This document shows positions 1 to 8,045 of a DNA stretch of 64,000 bases, one piece after another. The translations under genes and the position numbers were made by a program. This DNA comes from an uncultured Roseibium sp. (GTDB lineage Bacteria; Pseudomonadota; Alphaproteobacteria; Rhizobiales; Stappiaceae), in the NCBI RefSeq assembly GCF_947496995.1, contig NZ_CANMFD010000007.1, positions 62,001-126,000 of the forward strand. The letters run 5' to 3'. Position 1 is the first letter of the stretch; every line of letters begins with the position of its first letter. The notes below the pieces were generated by a model. It saw only the letters and a list, made by a program, of their open reading frames with translations. It did no database searches and was not told the DNA's origin.

Positions 1-343
1 CTATCTCGATTTCCGCAAGGCGATTCTTCAGGGGGAGATGGCGGAAGTCACCTGCCTGGTCGGAACGATGGTGCAGGAAGTTCATGACACGTCGCCCGTC
101 ATCCGGGACGCCTGCAACCGCAGCATCACCGGGCATGCGGGCACCCTGGTGGCCGATATCGCCGAGGCGGCGGAGCTTTACGGTGCCACGTTGCCCGGCG
201 GTGCCGAAGGCCTCGCGCTGCACACGCAGGCGGTGATCCAGGGCGCTTTCGTGCTGGCGAAGGCCGGGAACGACGTCAGACTTGCAGCCAACAGCATCGA
301 TCATCTCAAACGCTATGTGGAGCTGCTGTTCGGCCGAACATGA
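1..343 (+). CDS. TetR/AcrR family regulator, C-terminal part (5' end outside window)
   Basis: The reading frame is already open at the window's left edge and ends at a TGA at 341-343. The visible part is all helical and fits the ligand-binding half of a TetR/AcrR repressor, with a stretch around CLVGTMVQEVHDTSPVIRDAC typical of these C-terminal domains. The DNA-binding helix-turn-helix lies upstream of the window and cannot be checked. It sits immediately 5' of the AHSA1-VOC gene, whose ribosome binding site overlaps its stop codon, so the two are probably one transcript and the regulator probably controls this cluster. The family call is moderately sure; the ligand is unknown. Confidence 0.7.
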   Translation, partial: YLDFRKAILQGEMAEVTCLVGTMVQEVHDTSPVIRDACNRSITGHAGTLVADIAEAAELYGATLPGGAEGLALHTQAVIQGAFVLAKAGNDVRLAANSIDHLKRYVELLFGRT

Positions 344-357
344 GGAGGGACTGGAAT

Positions 358-1338
358 ATGGCGGATGTACACATACGAAAAGACGGGCTGACACTGGAAC
401 TGCGACGGGACATCGCGGCGCCGCGAGACGTCGTCTGGCGGTGCTGGACCGACACGGAGCTTCTGAAGCAGTGGTTTTGCCCGCGGCCCTGGTCCGTCCC
501 GGAAGCGGATTTCGACGTCCGCCCGGGCGGACGGATGAACACGGTGATGGCCGGGCCGAACGGCGAGCGCTTCGAGAACGAGGGCATGTTTCTGGAGGTC
601 GATCCCGGAAAGCGGCTGACATTTACCGATGCCTATCGCGAAGGGTACGTTCCCCGCGAAACGTCCTTCATGACAGGCTACATGACGCTGGCGGATCTTC
701 CGGGGGGCGGAACACGGCTTGTCTGGGGCGCGCGGCATGGCAGCGAAGCCACCCGGGACAAGCATCTGGACATGGGCTTCGAGCCGGGCTGGACAGCGGC
801 TTCCGGACAGTTGGCCGAGCTTGCCCGGTCCCTGGCCGGGAAGGAGCACCGCACGGCACCCGAGACAGCAGGAGGCGCAGGCCTGAGATCCAAGGTCAGG
901 ACCTGCCTGTTCTTCCGGGAGAAGGGCGAGGAGGCTGCGCGCTACTATGTTTCGCTGCTTCCGGGCAGCGAAATGGAAGCGGTCAACCGGCCCGATCCGA
1001 AGGGACCGGTGCTGGTCGCCGAATTCACCCTGGCCGGCACACCCTACATGATCCTCAACGGCAATCCGGAGGTTCAGGCCAGTCATTTCTCGTCGATCTC
1101 TGTCCTGACCGAGGATCAGGCGGAAACGGACCGGCTGTGGCAGGCGCTGATCGCCGATGGCGGCGAGGAGGGCCAGTGCGGCTGGCTGAAGGATCGTTTC
1201 GGCGTCCACTGGCAGATCGTGCCGAAGGTTCTGCCGCGACTGATGGACTGTTGCGATCCTGCCCGCGCCGGAAGGGTCACCGCAGCTTTGATGAAGATGA
1301 AGAAAATCGACATTGCGGGCCTGGAAGCGGCCGCCTGA
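358..1338 (+). CDS. AHSA1/SRPBCC domain fused to a VOC (PhnB-like) domain
   Basis: Two domains sit in one chain of about 326 residues. Residues about 1-150 match the AHSA1/START-like SRPBCC fold (AAPRDVVWRCWTD, then LLKQWFCP and a GG turn). Residues about 170-326 match the PhnB/3-demethylubiquinone-methyltransferase-like VOC fold (CLFFREKGEEAARYY, LNGNP, FGVHWQIVP). SRPBCC proteins bind hydrophobic ligands and VOC proteins bind metals or small molecules; the substrate here is unknown. The ATG at 358 was chosen because GGAGGG lies 8 bases upstream; an ATG at 340 overlapping the TetR stop is possible but less well placed. It is usually seen as two separate stress-associated genes, so the fusion is notable. 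Cytoplasmic. Confidence 0.82.
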   Translation: MADVHIRKDGLTLELRRDIAAPRDVVWRCWTDTELLKQWFCPRPWSVPEADFDVRPGGRMNTVMAGPNGERFENEGMFLEVDPGKRLTFTDAYREGYVPRETSFMTGYMTLADLPGGGTRLVWGARHGSEATRDKHLDMGFEPGWTAASGQLAELARSLAGKEHRTAPETAGGAGLRSKVRTCLFFREKGEEAARYYVSLLPGSEMEAVNRPDPKGPVLVAEFTLAGTPYMILNGNPEVQASHFSSISVLTEDQAETDRLWQALIADGGEEGQCGWLKDRFGVHWQIVPKVLPRLMDCCDPARAGRVTAALMKMKKIDIAGLEAAA

Positions 1339-1371
1339 CGGCAGCAGCCCGAAACATGCGAGGGACGTATC

Positions 1372-1722
1372 ATGTCTTATGTTGACGGATTTCTGGCCGC
1401 CGTGAAGACGGCCAACAAGTCTACCTATCTGGAGTTCGTACGCCAGTCGGCCCCGATCTTTCGAAAGCACGGTGCGCTCGAACTGGTCGAGTGCTGGGGA
1501 GACGACGTTCCCGACGGCGAGGTGACGTCGTTTCCGATGGCGGTGAAACGGGCCGCTGACGAAACCGTCGTGTTCTCCTGGGTCCTGTGGCCATCGAAGG
1601 AGGTCCGTGACGTCGGTCTGAAGCGCGTCATGGAAGAGCATAGTGAGCTTTTCCCCGGAGAAATGCCGTTCGACGGCAAGCGGATGGTCTTCGGCGGCTT
1701 CGAGGTTCTGCACAAGAGCTGA
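1372..1722 (+). CDS. DUF1428 family protein
   Basis: A 116-residue protein beginning MSYVDGFLAAV and ending with FGGFEVLHKS matches the small DUF1428 family at its usual length of about 115-120 residues. The central WGDDVPDGEVTSFPMAVK and the W-x-S-K turn are characteristic. DUF1428 proteins are dimeric alpha/beta barrel relatives with no established reaction. The gene lies 33 bases after the AHSA1-VOC gene in the same direction, consistent with one operon of small ligand-binding proteins under the TetR regulator. An AGGGACG-like ribosome site precedes the ATG. Confidence 0.85.
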   Translation: MSYVDGFLAAVKTANKSTYLEFVRQSAPIFRKHGALELVECWGDDVPDGEVTSFPMAVKRAADETVVFSWVLWPSKEVRDVGLKRVMEEHSELFPGEMPFDGKRMVFGGFEVLHKS

Positions 1723-1732
1723 CGCCCAGGGC

Positions 1733-2403
1733 CACGGTGCGGGCGGCGGCGAACAATTGTCGCTGGCGCCCGCACCGGATCAGACGATATAGTGCCTGTC
1801 TCTGGAGCGTGCCCACCCAATCGGAATCATGGAATGATTGGATCTCCTCGACGAAGACAGCGTCAGGAACTGCGCGGAATGGGTGGGCCCGTCGGAGGGG
1901 ACATCAGGCTGGTCTTTGACGCCACAGGCGCATTGACGCTTGAAGGCGCACGTCCGGAAAAGAGCCTGCGCGAACTCGACCCTGCGGCGCTGGCGCGGTC
2001 CTATGCTGTCAATGCGATCGGACCGGCGCTGCTGATGAAACACTTCCTGCCGCTTTTTCCGCGAAACGGGCGCAGCGTCTTCGCGACACTATCCGCCCGG
2101 GTCGGGTCGATCGGCGACAACCGGCTCGGTGGATGGTACGCCTACAGGGCGTCGAAGGCAGGGCTCAACCAGCTGGTGTGCACCGCGGCGGTTGAGTTGG
2201 CCCGGAGCAGACCGGAGGCGATCTGTGTGGCACTGCACCCCGGCACGGTGCGCACGCCCCTGACGGAAGGATTCGCCAAGACCGGTCTTGAGGTCCAGGA
2301 GCCGGAAATGGCGGCGGAAAGGCTGCTTGGTGTCCTGAATGGGCTTTCCTCGGAGCAAAGTGGCTCGTTTTTCGATCATATGGGTAAGCCGGTTCCCTGG
2401 TAA
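1733..2403 (+). pseudogene. Frameshifted short-chain dehydrogenase/reductase (C-factor-like SDR)
   Basis: The 3' two thirds from about 1905 encode a normal SDR tail: FDATGALTLEG, SARVGSIGDN, then Y-R-A-S-K catalytic residues and LHPGTVRTPL. The 5' part is broken. A glycine-rich HGAGGG remnant of the Rossmann loop lies at 1733-1750 in frame 2. A piece reading GSDDIVPVS lies near 1777-1803 in frame 1. LDLLDEDSVRNCAEWVG lies at 1838-1888 back in frame 2 after a TGA at 1835. The intact tail is in frame 1 again. No single open frame joins these pieces and the dinucleotide-binding part is incomplete, so it is called a pseudogene. The alternative is a truncated protein from 1792, which would lack a cofactor site. 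Confidence 0.72.
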
Positions 2404-2942
2404 GGCAGAATGGATTGAAATCCGGGCCGCACGGGTCTTGAATGGGTACGCTCATTTGCGAAGACACCGCCCGTGCGGTTGTTGCGGCCAAAAATGCGAC
2501 CAAGATGGCTTTGGGCGCGGTCCAGTTACCTTGCGGCAACTGTTCCATAAACGAACTTCAGACCGGCTGCCCGCAGCGCGACGCCAATCTCTCCCGAATT
2601 CGCGCAGGCACGTCTGAAATCTACAGCATGAGGTTCAGCCGCGAGGTCTTCATCAAGTCAGACGAACCCACCTCGATCGTCTGCAGGAAGCAGAAAAACT
2701 TTTCGGAGAGTTCAAATTTGTTCACTGGCGATGAGAGAGCCGTTTTTTGACGCAATCAACTCAGTATTGGAATTCTTTAGTGGTCGCGTGCTGCTCGGAA
2801 GAGATCGGCATAATTGACAATCAAAATGGGTCAAGTTATCAGGCTGTCTTCCACGTATGGGCCGGTTAAGGATGAGGTAATCCGAAATGATTACTTTCCT
2901 TAGTATTAATTGATATGAAAATTGCTTTTTGGAGTATTATTT
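2404..2942. other. Gene-poor intergenic stretch
   Basis: A 539-base gap. An open frame at 2442-2750 (102 codons) has no recognisable family, no good ribosome site and skewed composition, so it is not called. From about 2690 the DNA becomes noticeably AT-rich and stays so through the small gene that follows. No hairpin, tRNA or repeat was recognised. Confidence 0.5.
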
Positions 2943-3254
2943 ATGTTTTTTAGAGTTTTTCTTGTCGCTTTTTCGCTGTTTTGTTTTTCAGGGTTCTCTG
3001 TAGATTTTGTTCACGCTTCGGAAAGATCAAAAAAAGTGTGCGCAAAAAGACTGGAGGACAAGTCGATTAGAAAAGGTTATTATGCTTTAGCAATCAGTTC
3101 TGATCGTGAACATTGTGGATGGAGTTGGGGGAACGAGGCAAAAAAATATGCCGAGATCAGCGCTTTGAACAACTGCAAAAAGTTCAAAGGGGCCGCGTGC
3201 AAGATCGTTCTAAGCGGCTGCAATCCTCACAAGTTAAATACCTGCGGCAAATAA
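2943..3254 (+). CDS. Small secreted cysteine-containing protein, DUF4189-like
   Basis: A 103-residue product starting MFFRVFLVAFSLF with a clear signal peptide (hydrophobic core to about residue 24, likely cleavage after VHA). The mature part contains YYALAISSD, GWSWGNEAKKYAEISALNNC and ACKIVLSGC. The pattern of a small aromatic YxAxA strand, a GW turn, an alanine/cysteine helix and a closing cysteine is like DUF4189-type periplasmic modules. The ATG at 2943 has GGAG 8 bases upstream and is preferred to the TTG at 2922. Its base composition is far more AT-rich than all neighbours and it uses codons such as TTT, AAA and TTA, which suggests recent transfer. Function unknown. Confidence 0.62.
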   Translation: MFFRVFLVAFSLFCFSGFSVDFVHASERSKKVCAKRLEDKSIRKGYYALAISSDREHCGWSWGNEAKKYAEISALNNCKKFKGAACKIVLSGCNPHKLNTCGK

Positions 3255-3399
3255 TGCAGCATCTTGGTTAGATGCGCTGAATCGCCTTGTCTGAAGGAAA
3301 GCTTTTGCTCGGTCGTGAGGTACCCCCCGATTCAAGTTTCTTCGTTGGACAAATCGGGTCAGAATTGCCTCTGTAGCACTTCTGATTTCAGGACCCCTC

Positions 3400-4398
3400 A
3401 TGACCGACACCTATTTCCACCCCGTTTCGGGACTAGACCTGCCGCGTTTTGCCGGTGTGCCCACCTTCATGCGTCTGCCGCATGTGGATCTGGATCACCC
3501 GCGCCTGAAGGAGGTCCGCATCGGTCTGATCGGCACGCCGTGGGACGGCGGCACCACCAACCGTCCGGGGCCCCGGCACGGGCCGCGCCAGTTGCGCGAC
3601 ATGTCGACCATGATCCGGGCCGGGAACGGGGCAACCGGCGTGCGCCCGTTCGAACTGGTCAATTGCGCGGATCTCGGCGATGTCGGTCCCAATCCGGCCA
3701 GCATCGAAGACAGCCTGACCCGCATCACCGACTTCTACGACCGGGTCATGGCCGCCGGCATCCTGCCGCTGACGGCCGGGGGAGATCACCTGTGTTCGCT
3801 GCCGATCCTGCGGGCACTGGCCAGAAAGCGGCCGCTCGCGATGATCCATTTCGACAGCCACACGGATCTCTACAAGAGTTATTTCGGCGGCATGCTCTAC
3901 ACACACGGTACACCGTTCCGCCGGGCGGTGGAGGAAGGGCTTCTGGACCCGGAGCGCGTAGTTCAGATCGGCATTCGAGGAACCGCTTATGATAGCGAGG
4001 ACCGGGATTTCGCCGACAGCGTCGGCATCCGCGTCATTCCGATCGAGGAGTTTCATGCCCGGGGGGCGGAGGATGTCATGACGGAAGCCAGGGAGATCGT
4101 CGGCGAGGCAGATACCTATGTCTCCTATGACATCGACTTTGTCGACCCGGCCTTTGCCCCGGGGACCGGAACGCCTGAGGTCGGTGGACCGAATTCCTTC
4201 GAGGCTCTCAAGGTTGCCCGGTTGCTGGAGGGCGTCAGGATCATCGGTGCGGACATGGTCGAGGTTTCGCCGCCGTTCGATACCAGTGGCGGTACGGCGT
4301 TTCTGGGGGTGTCGATCATGTTCGAGATCTTGTGCAACATGGCGCGCGCGGCTGTAGCGTCGGGCGAAAACCCGGAAGCAGGTAATGGCACGCGTTAG
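3400..4398 (+). CDS. Agmatinase/ureohydrolase family protein
   Basis: A 332-residue member of the arginase/agmatinase superfamily, which hydrolyses guanidino compounds to urea plus an amine at a binuclear manganese centre. The metal-binding motifs are all present: GGDH, HFDSHTD, and the signature beginning SYDIDFVDPAFAPGTGTPE. GTPWDGG and the GPR(H/Q)GP region near the N-terminus are also typical. Substrate cannot be told from the motifs: agmatine, guanidinobutyrate, guanidinopropionate or guanidinoacetate are all possible. A CAGGA site precedes the ATG. The gene is followed 18 bases later by an ACT-type gene, so they may be co-transcribed. Cytoplasmic. Confidence 0.9.
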   Translation: MTDTYFHPVSGLDLPRFAGVPTFMRLPHVDLDHPRLKEVRIGLIGTPWDGGTTNRPGPRHGPRQLRDMSTMIRAGNGATGVRPFELVNCADLGDVGPNPASIEDSLTRITDFYDRVMAAGILPLTAGGDHLCSLPILRALARKRPLAMIHFDSHTDLYKSYFGGMLYTHGTPFRRAVEEGLLDPERVVQIGIRGTAYDSEDRDFADSVGIRVIPIEEFHARGAEDVMTEAREIVGEADTYVSYDIDFVDPAFAPGTGTPEVGGPNSFEALKVARLLEGVRIIGADMVEVSPPFDTSGGTAFLGVSIMFEILCNMARAAVASGENPEAGNGTR

Positions 4399-4416
4399 GA
4401 AAAGGCGACTGAGTGA

Positions 4417-4821
4417 ATGCCCGGTGAAGCAGATTTGAATGCCTTGATTGCTCAGATGCGGCCGATGCTGGATCCGGTTCCGTATGTGTTCTGTACCTTC
4501 GCTTCGAAATCAATGGCCGATCTGGCGGAATTCGAACCGATCGGACTGTTCGCCGAGACGGAAGGTCTGACCGCGCTCCTGCCGGCGGAACGTGCCAGGG
4601 AGCTTGGGTTTGCGGAGGCGGAGTGGTTTCGCAGGATCACGCTGACGGTGCATTCCTCGCTCGAAGCCGTCGGCTTGACCGCCGCAGTTGCCACCGCACT
4701 TGCCGACAAGGGCATCCCGGCCAATGTCGTCGCGGCATATTTCCACGATCACATCTTCGTACCGGTAGAACATGCCGAAGACGCATTGGCTGCTTTGCGC
4801 TCTCTGGCGGAAAGCGCCTGA
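4417..4821 (+). CDS. ACT domain-containing protein
   Basis: A 134-residue protein with two ACT-like halves: an N-terminal part (VPYVFCTF, IGLFAETEGLTALLP) and a C-terminal part (ITLTVHSSLEAVGLTAAVATALADKGIPANVVAAYFHDHIFVP). This is the pattern of small free-standing ACT proteins related to the CASTOR/ACT_7 group, which bind amino acids or similar ligands. No enzyme domain is attached. It follows the ureohydrolase by 18 bases in the same direction, so a sensing or regulatory role near amino-acid/guanidine metabolism is plausible but inferred. Confidence 0.75.
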   Translation: MPGEADLNALIAQMRPMLDPVPYVFCTFASKSMADLAEFEPIGLFAETEGLTALLPAERARELGFAEAEWFRRITLTVHSSLEAVGLTAAVATALADKGIPANVVAAYFHDHIFVPVEHAEDALAALRSLAESA

Positions 4822-5118
4822 GAGCCGGACATCTGTCAGCAACGATCCGGGTGACGTGCTCTGGGGTGTGTCCGGTTTTCGGTCTCTTTTTTTCATGGCA
4901 CCGGGAGAACATGGATCAAGGTGGCGCGGACCGCGGATCCGGGAGCGTTGTGCATGCCCTTAACGGCTTTGCGCCCGTCGGCGCCGTGTATGTCTTCAGC
5001 TCAAGGTTGTCTCTTTCCAGCTGTTTTCGCCCCCGGAACTTCTGATTCCCAAGGTTTTTCCCTTGCAATTTGGCCGAGGGCTTACCATTCCTAAGCATGA
5101 GCAATCAGGGGTAAGAGT

Positions 5119-5985
5119 ATGCAACGGGTCAAGCGGCGTCTTGCGGCTATCATGTGCGCGGACGTTGCGCAGTATTCAACGCTCATGGAGCGGGACGAAG
5201 ACGGCACGCTGGACCGGCTGAAGACTTACCGAGACGTGATGTCCTCGCTGACCGACCGTCACAACGGGCGGATCGTCAACACCTGGGGCGATGCGGTCAT
5301 CATCGAATTCGGATCGGTGATGGAAGCCGTTCAGTGCGCGATCGAGATCCAGAACGAACTTACCCATCGCAATGCAGACCTGCCTGACATGAACCGGATG
5401 GAATTCCGCATCGGTATCAATCTCGGCGATATCATGGTGGAAGGCGAGGACATCTATGGCGACGGGGTCAATGTGGCGGCCCGGCTGCAGGAGCTTTCGC
5501 CGCGGGGCGGCATCATGCTGTCCAAATCCGTCCATGAACAGGTCAAGACCAAGATGGCCGTGGGGTTCGATCCACTCGGGCCGCAGCATGTGAAGAACGT
5601 GAGCGAGCCTGTGGATACCTATTCCGTGCGGCTGGGCGGACGGAACGCGCCGGAAAAACGTCCCATGGGCGAGGCGAAGGACGGCGGCGGCAAGCCGCGG
5701 AGCAGCCCGAATGATACGGAAGCGCATCCGCATCTGAACAAAGACACGCAAGCAGTTGCGAACGGGTTCGAACAGGCTCGCCGGTGGCTCAAGGCGCAGC
5801 CAAAGCGGGTGAGAAGCTGTGTTTTCATGATCGGTTTCTTTTTCATTCTCAATCTGCTGACGTCCGGACTGTCCACCTTGTGGTTCGTGTGGCCGTCGCT
5901 GCCCTTTGCGCTCGCGCTGGTCTGGCACTTCATGGTCGAGCGGCGGGAAAAGAAGCTGGGCGACGATCCCCAACATGGCGATTGA
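5119..5985 (+). CDS. Class III adenylate/guanylate cyclase-like protein with C-terminal two-helix membrane anchor
   Basis: Residues about 8-172 form a class III nucleotide cyclase catalytic domain of the rhizobial type (CADVAQYS, HNGRIVNTWGDAV, FRIGINLGDIMVEG, DIYGDGVNVAARL). The two metal aspartates are D15 and D58, and the transition-state residues N118 and R122 are in place. The lysine that normally selects adenine four residues before the second aspartate is asparagine (N54), so substrate choice is uncertain. Residues 231-250 and 254-272 are two hydrophobic segments, placing the enzyme at the inner membrane with a charged linker between. The usual TPR domain of rhizobial cyclases is absent. 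Stands alone; no operon partner. Confidence 0.82.
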   Translation: MQRVKRRLAAIMCADVAQYSTLMERDEDGTLDRLKTYRDVMSSLTDRHNGRIVNTWGDAVIIEFGSVMEAVQCAIEIQNELTHRNADLPDMNRMEFRIGINLGDIMVEGEDIYGDGVNVAARLQELSPRGGIMLSKSVHEQVKTKMAVGFDPLGPQHVKNVSEPVDTYSVRLGGRNAPEKRPMGEAKDGGGKPRSSPNDTEAHPHLNKDTQAVANGFEQARRWLKAQPKRVRSCVFMIGFFFILNLLTSGLSTLWFVWPSLPFALALVWHFMVERREKKLGDDPQHGD

Positions 5986-6216
5986 AACAGGGCTTCTCGC
6001 GGTGCGTTGCCGATCTGCTAACTCTTTTCGCGCTATTGACGGTCTCATGATTTGCGAGCGCCCGTCACTTGGCATACACATGGACAAATGCCGTGGCGGT
6101 GGAATCGCCCCCGCGAACCAGAAAATGAACGGGCAGTCCGGGTTCAAAGGAACACGGGATGCCTCAGAAAGCGCCGGTATTACCGGCACAGCAGCCAAGG
6201 GAGCTTAATCCTGCGC

Positions 6217-6831
6217 ATGAAAAACTATTCGACCACGGTGCCTGCACGCCTCGACGAAGACGAAGAGGACAAAGCCAAGAGCCAGCCGTCGATTCAGGTC
6301 GACAAGCATCTGTTCGAAGCGCGGACAGTGCTGATCACCGGCCAGGTGAACCAGGAGATGGCCCGCGACGTCTGCGCCCGTCTTCTTGCACTGGCACAGG
6401 TTTCCAACGATCCGATCACGGTCATCGTCTCGTCTCCGGGCGGTCATGTCGAATCCGGTGACATGATCCACGACACCATCAAGTTCGTCGCGCCGGAAGT
6501 CCGGATCCTGGGCATGGGCTGGGTCGCCAGCGCCGGCGCGCTGATCTATGTCTCCGTGCCGAAGGACAAGCGCTTCTGCACCCCGAACACCCGCTTCCTG
6601 TTGCACCAGCCGTCCGGTGGCGCCGGCGGCATGGCCACGGATATCGAAATCCAGGCCCGGGAAATCATCAAGATGCGTGATCGCCTCAACAAGATCTTCG
6701 CCGATGCGACGGGGCAGCCCATCGCACGGATCGAAAAAGATACCGATCGCGACTACTGGATGAGCCCGTCCGAAGGGATCGAATACGGTCTGGTCGGCAA
6801 GGTCGTCACCACTGTCGACGAACTGGGCTGA
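6217..6831 (+). CDS. clpP: ATP-dependent Clp protease proteolytic subunit ClpP
   Basis: A 204-residue serine peptidase of the ClpP family. The catalytic triad is visible as S105 (GWVASAGAL), H130 (LLHQPSGG) and D179 ([10 protein letters not shown]). The glycine-rich SPGGHVESG strand and [10 protein letters not shown] handle region are also standard. ClpP forms a tetradecameric chamber fed by ClpA or ClpX. The ATG at 6217 gives a protein of normal ClpP length with a short acidic N-terminal extension. An AAGGGAG site lies rather far (13 bases) upstream, so a CTG at 6211 cannot be excluded. The W in GWVAS and the DEDEEDK leader mark it as a paralogue rather than the clpX-linked ClpP. ClpS/ClpA are 14 kb away on the same strand. 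Confidence 0.9.
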   Translation: MKNYSTTVPARLDEDEEDKAKSQPSIQVDKHLFEARTVLITGQVNQEMARDVCARLLALAQVSNDPITVIVSSPGGHVESGDMIHDTIKFVAPEVRILGMGWVASAGALIYVSVPKDKRFCTPNTRFLLHQPSGGAGGMATDIEIQAREIIKMRDRLNKIFADATGQPIARIEKDTDRDYWMSPSEGIEYGLVGKVVTTVDELG

Positions 6832-6907
6832 CGATCAGCCGGTCGCTCTTAAAGCGCCGACGCATTTCCCGGATCACCTGAAGACGCCGGAATGCTCGAG
6901 AAAACCC

Positions 6908-6946
6908 GAAACGCCGGAGGATGATCCTCCGGCGTTTCATTTTGTT
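6908..6946 (+). terminator. Rho-independent terminator after clpP
   Basis: A 13-base-pair stem (6908-6920 with 6926-6938) and a five-base loop are followed by a T-rich run. It lies 77 bases past the clpP stop. An almost identical stem-loop recurs at 7551-7579. Confidence 0.75.
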
Positions 6947-7261
6947 TACAAACTCTCAGTTCGTCTTTCCGGACAAGTGCAGCGATGCTGCACGCTGATC
7001 CGGAAACCAGCGTGTCAGCGCGAGCGCATGCGAGCACTCGACCGATCAAGCGGCTGAGATCACGAGACAGGACGCGCCTGTGGCGCGAAATATGTCTGGA
7101 TCCCGGATCTGGCCATGCAGCTATCGCTGCAGACCGTCCGGGAAGACAACCGAGGGGCTGCTGCTGCAAGCGGGCCCGCGGTATCCGGAGGAGGCATTCC
7201 ACTCCTCTGCGCAAGCCCACGCATTTACGTACTTGATTTGGCAGCGCTCCTTTGCACCGGG

Positions 7262-7304
7262 TGTCACCCCGGGCGCAGCGAAGCGGAGACCCGGGGCCTA
7301 CTCG
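7262..7304. repeat. Intergenic palindromic element, copy A
   Basis: Starts TGTCACCCCGGG and continues through a GCGAAGCGGAG core to ACCCGGGGCCTACTC. It resembles the short GC-rich intergenic repeats common in alphaproteobacteria. The partner copy lies in opposite orientation at 7439-7479. Confidence 0.6.
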
Positions 7305-7438
7305 CGGTGCTGCTTGCTGAAAATGGTGTGTTTTTCACGAGAGATTCTGCAGAATACTTCGCAATTGTTCGCCGTATGTTTGTCCCGAGCGCTATATGGG
7401 AAGCGGCCTTGGAGACACCCAACAGAGCCTCTGCGAAT

Positions 7439-7479
7439 GAGTGGGTCCCGGCTCGGCGCTGCGCTTGGCCGGGGTGACA
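7439..7479. repeat. Intergenic palindromic element, copy B (inverted)
   Basis: Read on the opposite strand it starts TGTCACCCCGG and ends CCGGGACCCACTC, matching copy A at both ends with a diverged middle. Together the two copies could fold into a large cruciform or long RNA hairpin. Confidence 0.6.
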
Positions 7480-7549
7480 GCCGAGGGTGGTATTCAGCTT
7501 CTCAGTTCACTCAACAGAGTTGATGACAACAGTGGGTTGTCGATACACA

Positions 7550-7583
7550 GAAACGCCGGAGGATCATCCTCCGGCGTTTTGCG
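7550..7583. terminator. Hairpin, second copy, at the 3' end of the globin-like gene
   Basis: A 12-base-pair stem (7551-7562 with 7568-7579) has the same arms as the clpP terminator. It lies about 65 bases beyond the 3' end of the minus-strand globin-like gene, with T-rich sequence on the plus-strand side. It may act in both directions. Confidence 0.5.
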
Positions 7584-7643
7584 TTTGTGCCTTGCGAAGG
7601 CTCCGCTTGATCGCAATCGCAAGCGTTGCGGGCGTGCGTCGCC

Positions 7644-8045
7644 TTACGCGCTCAAGGTTTCCCGTTTGGCCGAATAGACCAGGACGGGCGCCACGGGTTT
7701 CGGGTTGAGCACCTGAGGGCGCAGGCGCTCCATCAGGTTGCGCAACTCGGCTTCCTCATCCGACGCGCGGCCATCGAAAAATGCCGCCACGAGGTGGTCG
7801 ACAAAGCGTTGATAGACTTCCTGGGAGGGACAGACCGGCGACAGCAATTTGGTGACGGGTTTTCCCTCGTAGAACGGTGCTCCGCCGAACAGGAAGATCA
7901 GGAACTCGCTCAGGTCGTCCGATTTTTCGAACTCATGGCGGAATTTGGAGAGATCGAAACAGGAATCCTGTTCCAGACGGGCCTGCAAGCGTGGCATAGC
8001 CTGCATGAATGCTCTGCGCCCACCGAGTTTCATATAGAGTGTCAT
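7644..8045 (-). CDS. Truncated-hemoglobin-like protein lacking the usual proximal histidine
   Basis: A 133-residue protein beginning LYMKLGGRRAF, with FLFGGAPFYEGKPVTKLL and VYQRFVDHLVAAFF. These match the start, the GGP-x-x-YEGRP turn and the final helix of group 1 truncated globins. In that family the haem-ligating histidine stands five residues after the proline of the G(R/K)P turn; here that position is leucine (L68) and no histidine is near. A haem-free sensor or scaffold globin is therefore possible, or the alignment may shift. The tail beyond residue 100 is extra. Stands alone, transcribed toward the repeat zone. The family call is moderate. Confidence 0.6.
   Translation of the reverse strand: MTLYMKLGGRRAFMQAMPRLQARLEQDSCFDLSKFRHEFEKSDDLSEFLIFLFGGAPFYEGKPVTKLLSPVCPSQEVYQRFVDHLVAAFFDGRASDEEAELRNLMERLRPQVLNPKPVAPVLVYSAKRETLSA

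Larger units (their letters stand above)
6832..7643. other. 812-base intergenic zone built of repeats and hairpins
   Basis: No convincing gene is present. It is bounded by two near-identical hairpins (6908-6938 and 7551-7579, differing only in the loop, ATGAT versus ATCAT). Inside are two inverted copies of a GTCACCCCGGG-type element. Short frames here lack any family likeness and have repetitive composition. Confidence 0.7.

Noticed and set aside
313..1713. Long minus-strand open frame of 466 codons
   Set aside because: Lies opposite the AHSA1-VOC and DUF1428 genes; composition is typical of antisense frames in GC-rich DNA and no family is recognised.
2442..2750. 102-codon open frame in the gap after the SDR pseudogene
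   Set aside because: No ribosome site, no family and mixed composition; not enough support for a gene.
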